In this document: positions 8,020-16,584 of the stretch, one piece after another | How positions within the stretch are numbered: the stretch's first letter is position 1 | Layout: the number at the start of each line of letters is the position of its first letter | Source of the DNA: Rothia sp. ZJ932 | Lineage (GTDB): Bacteria; Actinomycetota; Actinomycetes; Actinomycetales; Micrococcaceae | DNA length: 64,000 nucleotides | Direction of reading: 5' to 3' | NCBI RefSeq assembly: GCF_016924835.1 | Contig: NZ_CP070480.1 | Location: 2,170,001-2,234,000 of the forward strand | The notes under the pieces: generated by a model | What the model saw: the letters and a program-made list of their open reading frames with translations, nothing else | What the model was told of the DNA's origin: nothing | Database searches by the model: none | Position numbers and translations under genes: made by a program

Positions 8020-9420
8020 ATGCCTGGTTCACAGAGCGAAACAAAGTCTTCTTCAACGCATCATCTTGAGCGTAAGATGAACAGCCGCCACATGATCATG
8101 CTGTCTTTGGGCGGCGTGATTGGCACCGGTCTCTTTTTGAGTTCGGGGTACACCATCAATCAGGCAGGGCCTTTTGGTACGGTACTTGCCTACGGCATGG
8201 GCGCAATCATCGTATACCTGGTGATGATGTGTCTGGGTGAGCTGTCGGTAGCTATGCCGTGGACGGGTTCTTTTCACGTCTACGCCACCCAGTTTTTGGG
8301 ACCGGGCACCGGGTTTACCGTGGCGATTTTGTACTGGCTAACGTGGACGATTGCGTTAGGTTCTGAATTCACGGCCTCGGGCATCATTATGCAGCAGTGG
8401 TTTCCTGACACCCCCGTGTGGGTGTGGAGCGCTCTGTTCATCGTTATTATTTTTGCCCTCAATGCGGTGAGCGTAAAGATTTTCGCTGAAACGGAATCAT
8501 GGCTGGCACTCATTAAAGTAGTTGCGATTATCGCCTTTATTGTGCTGGGTGCCCTGGCGATGTTCGGTGCGATCCCCCTGCAGTCGGGCGAACCTGCACC
8601 CGGCTTCACCCACCTTTTTGAAGATGGACTTTTCCCCAACGGTTTTGGCGCGGTCTTCACGGTGATGTTGGCAGTCAACTTCGCTTTCTCAGGCACCGAA
8701 CTCATTGGCATCGCAGCCGGTGAAGCTGAGAACCCCGAAGAAACCGTACCGCGTGCAATTCGCAGCACCCTCTGGCGTCTCGCCGTCTTCTTCATCGGTG
8801 CCATCATCGTTATGGCGTCCTTGATTCCCTATAAGGAAGCAGGAGTGGACGCCTCCCCCTTCGTTCTCGTCTTCGAGAAAATCGGCATTCCCTTCGCCGC
8901 CGACATCATGAACTTCGTGGTGCTCACCGCCATTTTGTCAGCCGCAAACTCTGGGCTCTACGCGTCCACACGTATGCTCTGGTCACTGTCGAACGAAGGG
9001 ATGATTCCCCAGCGCATCTCGCGCGTCAATAAAGCTGGCGTGCCTTTCTTGGCGATGTGCATTTGCATGGTCGGTGGTCTGTTCTCGCTACTGTCAAGCT
9101 TCATTGCAGCAGACACCGTTTACATGGTGCTGGTGTCTATTTCTGGTCTCGCAGTGGTACTGGTGTGGGTGTCCATTGCCGCCTGCCACATCGTTTTCCG
9201 CAAGCGCTACCTAGCAGAGGGCAAGAAACTTGAAGACCTCAAATACCGCGCCCCCGGCTACCCCTACCTCTCGTGGGTAACCCTAGTTGTTTGCGCGCTC
9301 TCGTGCGTCCTCATCGTCTTCGACCCCAACCAGCGTCCGGCACTGTTCTACACCGTGCCGTTCATTGCCCTGTGCTACCTGGCGCACCGCGTCACGAGTA
9401 AGCGCAAGAAGCACCTGTAA
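8020..9420 (+). CDS. mmuP: S-methylmethionine/amino-acid permease
   Basis: A 466-residue APC-superfamily permease with 12 predicted membrane spans. The first span has the APC motif [14 protein letters not shown], and the stretches [40 protein letters not shown] and [12 protein letters not shown] closely match the MmuP/YkfD group. The divergent mmuM gene supports S-methylmethionine as substrate; related amino acids remain possible. AAGGG stands upstream of the ATG at 8020. A strong terminator follows at 9442. Confidence 0.88.
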   Translation: MPGSQSETKSSSTHHLERKMNSRHMIMLSLGGVIGTGLFLSSGYTINQAGPFGTVLAYGMGAIIVYLVMMCLGELSVAMPWTGSFHVYATQFLGPGTGFTVAILYWLTWTIALGSEFTASGIIMQQWFPDTPVWVWSALFIVIIFALNAVSVKIFAETESWLALIKVVAIIAFIVLGALAMFGAIPLQSGEPAPGFTHLFEDGLFPNGFGAVFTVMLAVNFAFSGTELIGIAAGEAENPEETVPRAIRSTLWRLAVFFIGAIIVMASLIPYKEAGVDASPFVLVFEKIGIPFAADIMNFVVLTAILSAANSGLYASTRMLWSLSNEGMIPQRISRVNKAGVPFLAMCICMVGGLFSLLSSFIAADTVYMVLVSISGLAVVLVWVSIAACHIVFRKRYLAEGKKLEDLKYRAPGYPYLSWVTLVVCALSCVLIVFDPNQRPALFYTVPFIALCYLAHRVTSKRKKHL

Positions 9421-9441
9421 AAGCACCGAGTACAGACGAGA

Positions 9442-9490
9442 GTACCGTCTGAGAGAGCAGTTCATTGGTCGCCCTCAGACGGTACTTTTT
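9442..9490 (+). terminator. Terminator of mmuP
   Basis: GTACCGTCTGAG (9442-9453) pairs exactly with 9474-9485 and is followed by TTTTT. Confidence 0.85.
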
Positions 9491-9650
9491 GTCTCTCTCA
9501 CTGTGAACCTGTGCATTAAGGGAAAAAGTTATCCACAGGTGTGTAAAACTCTGTGAATAATTCGAACACCTGTACGCGTGCCCGCCACCACTACGCCCCA
9601 GAACCTGTCATGACGGGGTTCGCTTGCCTCAATAGACCAGGCTACGCGCC

Positions 9651-9706
9651 TGTAATCACAGTGGTGTAGTTATCCACGCTGTGGAAAAAATCTGTGGAAA
9701 GTTTCG
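9651..9706 (+). repeat. 56-bp direct repeat carrying DnaA boxes, copy 1
   Basis: Begins TGTAATCACA and contains TATCCACGCTGTGGAAAA. It matches 9960-10015 with only a few differences. Confidence 0.8.
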
Positions 9707-9887
9707 TTTTTACCCAGTTTCTGGAACCAAAAAGACGGTGTGCATCCACATTTATCCACCGGAGCACTCAAAAATGCAGAGTTTAAGTGGAAAATGTTCA
9801 CAGAGTTATCCACAGATAGTGGAAAACTTGGCTCCGGATACAGAAGGACGCGCCCACCCCCGCGAGATGGATGTATCCGTTGCCCCT

Positions 9888-9912
9888 AAGCCCCTGCAAT
9901 ATCGGGGCTTTT
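9888..9912 (+). terminator. Small terminator-like hairpin inside the DnaA-box region
   Basis: AAGCCCC (9888-9894) pairs with 9904-9910, then TT. It implies that some transcript from the left ends here, or it is the end of a lost gene. Confidence 0.45.
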
Positions 9913-9959
9913 AGTGTCTCTATGACCCTGGGGGCTATCCGGTTTTTTATGCACAGCTA

Positions 9960-10015
9960 TGTAATCACAGCAGTGTAGTTATCCACGCTGTGGAAAACTC
10001 TTGTGGAAAACTTCG
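9960..10015 (+). repeat. 56-bp direct repeat carrying DnaA boxes, copy 2
   Basis: Second copy of the 9651-9706 repeat. It runs into the 3' end of the truncated lipoprotein frame. Confidence 0.8.
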
Positions 10016-10231
10016 CATAGTCTCACCCGTTGCCCCGGTCAGTTTCGCCAAAGCTGCGTCATAGTCGTAGGATGCGGCAAGCGTCCGAGCCTCTTCAAGA
10101 GCGAGCGCTGAGGGGTCTTGGGTTTCGGTAACGGTAGGTGCCGGGGCATCACAGACAGACTGCCCGGTGCTACCGCAACCGGTGAGCGCAAGAGCGCCCA
10201 ATAGAAAGAGAGTGGCGGGAGGCGTGAACAT
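9965..10231 (-). pseudogene. Truncated lipoprotein gene
   Basis: The ATG at 10231 opens a typical lipoprotein: signal peptide ending in ALTGCGS, then a Thr/Ala-rich linker and EEARTLAASYDYDAALAKLTG, which looks like the start of a larger extracytoplasmic domain. After about 72 residues the frame enters the DnaA-box repeat and stops 88 residues in. The last 15 or so residues are encoded by repeat DNA, so the original 3' part seems lost. I cannot name the parent family. No clear ribosome site is visible, supporting a pseudogene. Confidence 0.55.
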
Positions 10232-10322
10232 TTCATGCGTGGGACTCGCTGTGCCTCTCAAGAACTGCTAAGAGAGTTCTTTCAGCATACACAAACACCG
10301 GCAGCTACCCCTGTATCACTCG

Positions 10323-10387
10323 GTGTGACCGTCCTCTGCCCAGGTGACCACAATAAACGTGGTCACCTGGGCAGAAGGTGGTCACAC
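10323..10387. repeat. Large perfect palindrome
   Basis: CTGCCCAGGTGACCAC (10336-10351) pairs exactly with 10359-10374 around a 7-base loop; outside it GTGTGACC (10323-10330) pairs with 10380-10387. The GGTGACC unit is therefore present four times. No U-run follows, so it is not a plain terminator. Confidence 0.75.
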
Positions 10388-10510
10388 CCGCCTCCTTCGC
10401 GCTGTATTAGCTACCTTCCTGCACCAGCCCGCCCAGCTGAAGCAAACTGAGGGTAAACCTCGGCGCGTCCGGACGGAGCAGCGGGGTTGGGATAACCGGG
10501 TTCAGGTAAT

Positions 10511-10545
10511 AAAAATCCCCCGGTTCATACAACCGGGGGATTTTT
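10511..10545 (-). terminator. Bidirectional terminator beside marR-type gene
   Basis: AAAAATCCCCCGGTT (10511-10525) and its exact complement (10531-10545) form a 15-bp stem with A/T tails on both sides; 13 bases past the MarR-type stop. Confidence 0.9.
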
Positions 10546-10557
10546 ATGGCGTTAGGT

Positions 10558-11058
10558 TTAATCTTCGATGACTGATTTTTTCACGGTAATAATCTCGCTG
10601 GGTTTGCCGCCTAATACTGCCTCACCAATTTTTGCGAGCTGGGTTGCCTGGCGCTTGTTGATGCGGTTAAAAATTTGGCGGCGCACTTCTTCAACGTGAC
10701 CGGGCGCAGCTTCCTGTACTTTCTGCAGACCTGCAGGGTGCAGCTCGCAGATGCTGACGCGGCGATCTTTTGACCAAACGGTGCGGCTGACGTAGTCCTG
10801 CTTTTCCAAGCGGGTCACTACACGAGAAAGACGCGGCAGCAGAGTGTTGGTCTGGTGCGCCAACTCAGTCATAGTCAGCCGGTGCTCAGGCGCTTCAGAG
10901 AGCATGGCAAGCACCATGTACTCCACGAAACTCAAATCAGCATCTCGTTCAAGCTGTGCTTCAAGAGAACCGGGCAGGTTGAAGATGACCGAGCTCAAAA
11001 AAAGCCATGCGTCGCGCTCGTCATCATTCAGCCAGGGGGTTTCTTGCTTTGAGCTCAC
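10558..11058 (-). CDS. MarR-family transcriptional regulator
   Basis: A 166-residue MarR-type winged-helix protein. The wHTH lies at about residues 45-115 (FVEYMVLAMLSEAPEHRLTMTELAHQTNTLLPRLSRVVTRLEKQDYVSR), followed by the wing with DRRVSICELHPAGLQKVQEAAPGHVEEVRR, typical of the family. Such dimeric repressors respond to phenolics, oxidants or drugs; the ligand cannot be read. It is divergent from nhaA across 379 bases. That spacing allows control of its own gene or of nhaA, but no operator was identified with confidence. Confidence 0.9.
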   Translation of the reverse strand: MSSKQETPWLNDDERDAWLFLSSVIFNLPGSLEAQLERDADLSFVEYMVLAMLSEAPEHRLTMTELAHQTNTLLPRLSRVVTRLEKQDYVSRTVWSKDRRVSICELHPAGLQKVQEAAPGHVEEVRRQIFNRINKRQATQLAKIGEAVLGGKPSEIITVKKSVIED

Positions 11059-11350
11059 GAGTTATGCTCCATTTCCACAGGTGTAAGACGCTTATCTACG
11101 ATGTACTGCGACTGGGGCGTGTGCCCCCACAGTGGCATACAGGTTTCTTTCAATTAAAACATGGGCAAACTTGTTGGACGCTCCTAAGACCCTGAAAATC
11201 AGTGAGTAGTGGCTCTCAAAGCACCACGAAAACCCACGATGCCGCGCTTTTTCAGGGAACAAAGGGCAAAAACGGGGTACAGCGGGTGAGCCTGCGCCAC
11301 CGTAAAATAACGGTTTCCCCGCCGACCAGAACCAAGCTGCTGATAAACTA

Positions 11351-11409
11351 AGGTGCTTAGGTGTGCCGGGAAGTCTGGTCGGCACCTGCGCGCGGCGCAG
11401 GTTTTATTT
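11351..11409 (+). promoter_or_regulatory. Attenuator/riboswitch-like leader of nhaA
   Basis: Three mutually exclusive pairings are visible: AGGTGC (11351-11356) with GCACCT (11382-11387); GTGCCG (11363-11368) with CGGCAC (11380-11385); and CCTGCGC (11385-11391) with GCGCAGG (11395-11401) followed by TTTTATTTT. The last is an intrinsic terminator 37 bases before the nhaA start. The first would break the terminator. A -10-like TAAACT lies at 11344-11349, putting the RNA start close to the first arm. Confidence 0.6.
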
Positions 11410-11437
11410 TCAATGACCACTTCTATGTGAGGAACAT

Positions 11438-12796
11438 ATGGCTTCTGATAACACTGTTTTGACGCGTGGGACGTACAAAGAGTCCCAGCGCGTCAGCGAG
11501 ATTCTGCGCAAGGAGTCTGTGGGTGGCATTATCTTGCTCATAGCTACCATCGCAGCACTTGTTTTTGCGAACTCCCCCGCTGCTGATACCTATTTTGGTA
11601 TTCGTGATTCGTACATCGGACGCGATATCGGCGATTTTCATCTGAAACTTTCGATTGGTCACTGGGCTGCTGATGGTCTGTTGGCTGTTTTCTTCTTCTT
11701 GGTTGGTCTTGAGTTGAAGAAAGAGTTTGTGATGGGTGCGCTGCGTAACCCCAGTACCGCTCTGGTACCTATGGTTGCGGCAGCCGGTGGCGTTTTGATG
11801 CCTTCGCTGATTTACTTCTTTATTAATATGTCGGGTTCTGCTGAGGCTCGCGGTGGTTGGGCTATTCCCGCGGCAACTGATATTGCTTTCGCGGTGGCGG
11901 TGCTTGCTGTTATTGGTTCGCACCTGCCGGCTGCTCTGCGTATTTTCTTGCTGACCCTGGCTGTGGTTGATGACCTCATTGCTATTACCATCATCGCTCT
12001 TTTCTACACCTCAGAGTTGAAGGTTCACTACCTGCTGTGGGCTATCATCCCTATCATTCTTTACGCGGTGATTGCTCGTTTCTCTGAGCGTCTCTTCCAC
12101 CTTAAGCCGATTGCTGCTTGGTTAGTTCTGATGCCTATTGGCTTCATTGTGTGGGCACTGTTCTTGAACTCAGGTATTCACGCAACCATTGCGGGCGTTA
12201 TTCTGGCTTTCACCGTTCCCGTACGTATGAACAAGCGTTCTAAGTCGGCGCATGCTGAACACGGTCTTGCCGAGGTCATGGAACACAATATTCGCCCCTT
12301 CTCGGCTGGTTTCTGCGTTCCCGTGTTTGCGTTCTTCTCAGCGGGCGTTGCTCTCGGTGGCTGGGAAGGCTTCACTTCATCTCTGACCAAGCCCATCGCC
12401 TACGGCATCATTTTGGCTTTGGTCTTCGGTAAGATGCTGGGCATTTTCAGCTCTACCTGGCTGGTCACCCGTTTCAGGGGAGCCAACCTTGACCCCGACA
12501 TCAAGTGGGTCGATATCTTGGGTGTAGCAACCCTTGCCGGTATTGGTTTCACCGTTTCACTGCTGGTTGCGGAGCTCTCCTTCGGTTTGGGTTCTGACTA
12601 CAACGATGACGCCAAGGTCGCTATTCTCACCGGTTCTGTGACCGCAGCCGTCCTGGGTTCCATCATCTTGGGTCTGCGTAATAAGCACTACAAGAATATT
12701 GCGCTGAAAGAAGCTGTGGATGCCGATGAAGACGGCATTCCCGACGTCTTTAGCGATAACGGTTCAGGTATCGGTGGCGGTTCAAAGCGCGCCTAA
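11438..12796 (+). CDS. nhaA: Na+/H+ antiporter NhaA
   Basis: A 452-residue NhaA antiporter that exchanges protons for sodium or lithium across the cell membrane. Family landmarks include GGIILLIATIAALVFANSP, DGLLAVFFFLVGLELKKEF, the ion-binding region IPAATDIAFAVAVLAVIG and LTLAVVDDLIAITIIA with the paired Asp residues, and the C-terminal GIGFTVSLLVAELSF. Length is full with a cytoplasmic tail ending DEDGIPDVFSDNGSGIGG. GAGGA lies 6 bases before the ATG. Expression is probably set by the leader at 11351-11409. It ends in a strong terminator. Confidence 0.96.
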   Translation: MASDNTVLTRGTYKESQRVSEILRKESVGGIILLIATIAALVFANSPAADTYFGIRDSYIGRDIGDFHLKLSIGHWAADGLLAVFFFLVGLELKKEFVMGALRNPSTALVPMVAAAGGVLMPSLIYFFINMSGSAEARGGWAIPAATDIAFAVAVLAVIGSHLPAALRIFLLTLAVVDDLIAITIIALFYTSELKVHYLLWAIIPIILYAVIARFSERLFHLKPIAAWLVLMPIGFIVWALFLNSGIHATIAGVILAFTVPVRMNKRSKSAHAEHGLAEVMEHNIRPFSAGFCVPVFAFFSAGVALGGWEGFTSSLTKPIAYGIILALVFGKMLGIFSSTWLVTRFRGANLDPDIKWVDILGVATLAGIGFTVSLLVAELSFGLGSDYNDDAKVAILTGSVTAAVLGSIILGLRNKHYKNIALKEAVDADEDGIPDVFSDNGSGIGGGSKRA

Positions 12797-12820
12797 TCGC
12801 CGGGTATGTTCAATGCAGAA

Positions 12821-12870
12821 AAGTACCGCCGTACAGCGAAAAAATAATCGCTGTACGGCGGTACTTTTTA
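12821..12870 (+). terminator. Bidirectional terminator after nhaA
   Basis: A 19-bp perfect stem (12821-12839 with 12848-12866, AAGTACCGCCGTACAGCGA) followed by TTTT. It also faces the end of the convergent gene at 12907. Confidence 0.9.
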
Positions 12871-12906
12871 CTTTGGGGGTAGGTTTTCTACCGTCAAGGA
12901 AAAACC

Positions 12907-14349
12907 CTAAGCTGCTGCAATACCTGCGGGCTTGTGACCGCGGTTTTCCCTAAAGTTTTCGAGGGCGGCGAGTGCCTTAGTTTCGTAACCAAAGATAGTC
13001 ATAACAATCAGGTGAACGCGCGCCTGTGTGAGGGTGTACACCGTCCACGGCAGGCTCGGTTCGTACTCGTGAATGGCGATAATGACGCGGTTTTCACCGA
13101 GGACGCGCCTGAAGGCAAGGCGGGCACGACTACCTTCGGCGGTGCGCGCGAAGAGACCGCCGCTGATAAGGTATACCACCGCGTCCTCACTGGAACGCTG
13201 CGGTGAGTGCTGCAGGATCAAAATCGGTTCTTTGAGCAGGGGCAGGAAAATTTCTGTACGGTTATCGGTGATGCGGGTGCCGACCACCTTGAAGCTAGCG
13301 CGTGAGAGCCACTTGAGGTAGTAAGAAGCGGTGTCTTGCACTGACCAGCTCGCCGGAATGGTGACGCGCTGAATCGACTTCACGTCGTTCTTGGGGTTTT
13401 CCACATCGGATTTGAAGGGGATGCGCAGACGCGGCAGGCTGTAGCCGGTAGAGTCCTGACCCTCGGTTGCCAGGCGCACGCTTTCCTTGAACCCGGTGGG
13501 GGCGTTGGTGATCCCCTCGACGGTGTGTTCGGGGGTAATAACCAGGTCGTGTACGAGGCTGTCGAGTAACGGCCCCACCATTTCGATGGGTTTGCCACTG
13601 ATGAGGGCTACCCAGAGTTTAAACGCCCATACGGGAATAATAGGCAGATCAACCATAGGTAGTTTTTTGCCCAGCACCTCAGCGGTCTGTTCGAAGAGTT
13701 CGCGGTAGGTTATCTCTTCGGGCCCGCCAATGTCGATGGAACACTGCCCCAGGTCTTCGCGTTCGATGGCAGCAAGCAAACCCTCTATAAGATCGCGCAG
13801 CGCTACCGGGTGGGTGCGGTTATACGCCCATGAGGGCAGCACCAGACCGGGCAGGCGTTCTACCAGAGACTGCAGAATCGGGAATGATGAACCCTTGGGA
13901 CCCACAATCAACCCGGCACGTAGCGTCGTTACGGGTACGCCGTGGGAGCTAAGGATCTTCTCGCACTCCAGGCGGCTTGCTAGGTGACGAGAAAGTTTTT
14001 CGTTCTCAGGTACGATGCCGCTGAGGTAAACAATGCGCTTCACGCCGTTGTTCGCTGCGGCGCGGGCGAAGTTATCTGCCAACAACGCGTCCATATCTTC
14101 AAAACTTGCCTGAGTCAGTTTTGCCGGTGGCTGCATGGAATGCACCAGGTAAACCGCCAGGTCAATATCTTTCATGACGCGTTCGTTATCTTCGGGCGCG
14201 AAAAGATCAGCCGCCACCCAGGTAACGTTTTTCTCGTTTTCTTTGTTCTCGGTACTGCGGGAAACCGCGATGATTTCGTGGTTCTTCTTGAGTTCTTTAA
14301 GCAGGTTTCTGCCGATGTAACCGGAGGCACCCGTGAGCAAGATTTTCAT
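12907..14349 (-). CDS. NAD(P)-binding Rossmann protein with C-terminal DUF2867-like domain
   Basis: A 480-residue two-domain protein. The N-terminus MKILLTGASGYIGRNLLKEL is an atypical-SDR (NmrA/ladder-type) nucleotide-binding motif, and residues 1-300 follow the complex I NDUFA9-like SDR pattern (VYLSGIVPE, TLRAGLIVGPKGSSF, HPVALRDLIEGLLAA). The last 150 residues (YYLKWLSRASFKVVGTRITDNRTEIFLPLLKEPILILQ) resemble DUF2867. The start at 14349 has AAGGCTG upstream; an in-frame extension of 19 residues lacks family likeness. Function unknown; probably an oxidoreductase or redox-sensing protein. Confidence 0.75.
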   Translation of the reverse strand: MKILLTGASGYIGRNLLKELKKNHEIIAVSRSTENKENEKNVTWVAADLFAPEDNERVMKDIDLAVYLVHSMQPPAKLTQASFEDMDALLADNFARAAANNGVKRIVYLSGIVPENEKLSRHLASRLECEKILSSHGVPVTTLRAGLIVGPKGSSFPILQSLVERLPGLVLPSWAYNRTHPVALRDLIEGLLAAIEREDLGQCSIDIGGPEEITYRELFEQTAEVLGKKLPMVDLPIIPVWAFKLWVALISGKPIEMVGPLLDSLVHDLVITPEHTVEGITNAPTGFKESVRLATEGQDSTGYSLPRLRIPFKSDVENPKNDVKSIQRVTIPASWSVQDTASYYLKWLSRASFKVVGTRITDNRTEIFLPLLKEPILILQHSPQRSSEDAVVYLISGGLFARTAEGSRARLAFRRVLGENRVIIAIHEYEPSLPWTVYTLTQARVHLIVMTIFGYETKALAALENFRENRGHKPAGIAAA

Positions 14350-14414
14350 ATTGTACAGCCTTATTGCAGTGCAGGTGCAGTCTATGGGTAGTCTGCTTAG
14401 TTTCAAGACTAATT

Positions 14415-14467
14415 AAGCGCAGTTGCGCTATGGTTTTATACAAAACTACAACACAACTGCGCTCTCG
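14415..14467. repeat. Dispersed hairpin repeat, copy D (diverged)
   Basis: Arms 14415-14437 and 14442-14465 pair over about 22 positions with a few mismatches, with nested GTTTT/AAAAC at the tip. Read on the minus strand it starts CGAGAGCGCA, like copy A's CGAGAGTGCA. The other end has lost the CTCTCGGC terminus. Confidence 0.6.
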
Positions 14468-14575
14468 TATACATACAACTTAGTTGTAGCGACATGAGCC
14501 AGAGCGAGTATACGGGAGCTGCTTTCTAGCCTGAGATTTTTATTTCCTCGCTCACGCAGAGAACTCCCAGCTAGC

Positions 14576-16249
14576 TTATTTTTTCTCCACTAGTTTATTT
14601 GCGGCAGCCGCCATGGCTCCGAACTTACGCAGAGTCTCGGGCATATCGTCCTTTTCGGTGATAACTTCAATAAAGACCATCTTATTCTTCTCTACCTGAG
14701 CTGTAGCGCAGGCATCGAGTAGCTCATTGACGGTGGATGCGCGTAGCACAACGGCGGTCTCGTCGGTGGCACCGAAAGCAGCAGGGATTTTTTGCCAGTC
14801 CATGGGAGCGATGTCGTTATAGACAAGCTTTTTACCGTGTATAGCGCGTTCGATGGTGTAGCCATCATTGTTGATGAGGAAAATAACGGGGTTGAGACCA
14901 TGGCGCACAATAGTGGCGAGTTCTTGGATGGTGAGCTGAGCTGAACCGTCTCCGATGAAGAGCACACCACGAGAGCCACGGTCAGCGATAGTGGCACCCA
15001 ACAGTGCAGGCAAAGTGTAACCAATGGAGCCCCACAGGGGTGCGCCAATAAAACGGGCATCTTTAGGGAATCCTCGCGACGCCATACCGAAAAACGAGGT
15101 GCCCATTTCAACCACAACGGTATTGAGTTCATCGAGGTTAGAAGCCACGACGTCCCAGAGTTGCTGTTGAGTCAGGGCATCATCGGAAGGTTCGGGGTGT
15201 ACAAGGTCACTGACGAAGGGGGTGTAGTCCATGGGCTTGGCACCCACCTCTAGGGCAACCTCAGCCAGAATATCTAGCGCATCCGCTAGGGCGAGGGGCG
15301 CGAAGGTGTCTCGACCAATAGTTGCTGATTCTGCGCCTAGGTTAATTGCTTTGTGCATATCAACCTTGTGTGAGAAACCTACGGTGTTGGTGTCAGTAAA
15401 TGCAACAGCCGAAAGAATAATTGCCTCAGCATCTTCAATGACAGTGCGAGTTTCATCGGCAGTCAAAGTACCCAAGTAGATACCAGCGAACTGGGTGTTG
15501 TTCTCGTCAATGAGAGCCTTTGCGCCCATCAGGGTGCAGTAGGGAAAGTCGGTGGTTTCAATGAGTTTTTGCAGGTCGTCGGTTGCCTGAAGACGGGCGG
15601 TCATGTAATCCACCAGTACGGAGGTCTTTTTACCGCGCAAAAACTCGGTAGCAGCCTCCCTAAAAGAGGTTTTCGCGACTTCAGTTGAGATCTGCAGCTT
15701 CACCTCAAGCGGAGCAGCAGGAGGGTTGATTTCTGCACTGGCAACATCGGCGGGCAGCATCAGATAACCGGGTTTGCTGTGTACAACGGCGTCGCGGAGT
15801 ACGCGGTCGATGTCGAAGGCTGCGGTTGCGGGTTGCAAAATAGCGGTGGCGGCATTGACCTCATCTGCCATACGAATGAAGTGTTTGAAGTCGCCGTCGC
15901 CTAGGGTGTGGTGTACACGCAGGTGAGAGTTCTGGGCAGCAGTTGAAGGCGCACCAACAATGTGAATGACGGGCACGTTTTCTGCATACGAGCCAGCGGT
16001 GGCGTTAATAGAGGAAAGTTCGCCCACACCATAAGTGGTTACTAGGGCGCCGAGACCGCGCACGCGCGCATAACCATCTGCTGCGTACCCTGCATTGAGC
16101 TCGTTCATGTTGCCCACCCACTCTAGTTTTTCGTGGTCGAGTACGTCATCGAGGAAACCGAGGTTGAAGTCGCCAGGCACACCGAAGATATCAGTCACAC
16201 CAAGTTCAGCGAGTCGGTCTAGCAGATAGTTTGCCACCTTGTAGCTCAT
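14576..16249 (-). CDS. Thiamine-diphosphate 2-oxoacid decarboxylase (indolepyruvate/phenylpyruvate/branched-chain type)
   Basis: A 557-residue ThDP enzyme of the pyruvate/indolepyruvate decarboxylase family, which turns 2-oxoacids into aldehydes. Visible are the N-terminal FGVPGDFNLGFLD and the catalytic Glu in GNMNELNAGYAADGYAR, HHTLGDGDF with the active-site His pair, and the cofactor motif GDG-(about 26)-NN in LFIGDGSAQLTIQELATIVRHGLNPVIFLINNDGYTIERAIHG. The start at 16249 follows GGAG and matches relatives; an upstream in-frame ATG at 16429 would add 60 residues of no likeness. Amino-acid-derived oxoacids are likelier substrates than pyruvate, but this is inference. Confidence 0.9.
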   Translation of the reverse strand: MSYKVANYLLDRLAELGVTDIFGVPGDFNLGFLDDVLDHEKLEWVGNMNELNAGYAADGYARVRGLGALVTTYGVGELSSINATAGSYAENVPVIHIVGAPSTAAQNSHLRVHHTLGDGDFKHFIRMADEVNAATAILQPATAAFDIDRVLRDAVVHSKPGYLMLPADVASAEINPPAAPLEVKLQISTEVAKTSFREAATEFLRGKKTSVLVDYMTARLQATDDLQKLIETTDFPYCTLMGAKALIDENNTQFAGIYLGTLTADETRTVIEDAEAIILSAVAFTDTNTVGFSHKVDMHKAINLGAESATIGRDTFAPLALADALDILAEVALEVGAKPMDYTPFVSDLVHPEPSDDALTQQQLWDVVASNLDELNTVVVEMGTSFFGMASRGFPKDARFIGAPLWGSIGYTLPALLGATIADRGSRGVLFIGDGSAQLTIQELATIVRHGLNPVIFLINNDGYTIERAIHGKKLVYNDIAPMDWQKIPAAFGATDETAVVLRASTVNELLDACATAQVEKNKMVFIEVITEKDDMPETLRKFGAMAAAANKLVEKK

Positions 16250-16584
16250 CAGGATTCTCCTTAGGTGAGGAAATAAAGAATTAGTCGCTAACCTCAAAGG
16301 AGTGTCAGCATAAGTCACATCACATCTTACGGCACGAACACCCCTTGAAGTGAGGCGCATCATATTGAATGTTAAATACTCGTTTCGTAGCCCCTCTAAA
16401 ATTGCGCGCAGTCCCTCAGCGGTGCACAATGAAAAGTGCTATATATTGCCCTCGGGGCTCTTCATTCGGGTAGCGCACACACTAAACACGCACCCACTCT
16501 TTCTTCGCAACGACGCGCTACTTACCTCTTTCTTCTGACTGCAGTACCGGTAAGTGGTGCATTTTGCAGATCTGGAGCACATAC

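Larger units (their letters stand above)
9529..10010. other. DnaA-box cluster (possible DnaA-binding locus)
   Basis: Six 9-mers match the relaxed DnaA box TTWTNCACA: TTATCCACA at 9529-9537 and 9806-9814 (plus), TTATTCACA at 9552-9560 (minus), and TTTTCCACA at 9680-9688, 9989-9997 and 10002-10010 (minus). Near-matches (one base off) are at 9670-9678, 9693-9701, 9752-9760, 9786-9794, 9818-9826 and 9979-9987. No dnaA or dnaN gene adjoins it. Boxes occur in back-to-back pairs on opposite strands. Confidence 0.7.

Noticed and set aside
9529-10010. Calling the DnaA-box region the chromosomal origin outright
   Set aside because: No dnaA/dnaN/rpmH next to it, and the rRNA direction argues for an origin elsewhere; kept as a DnaA-binding locus.
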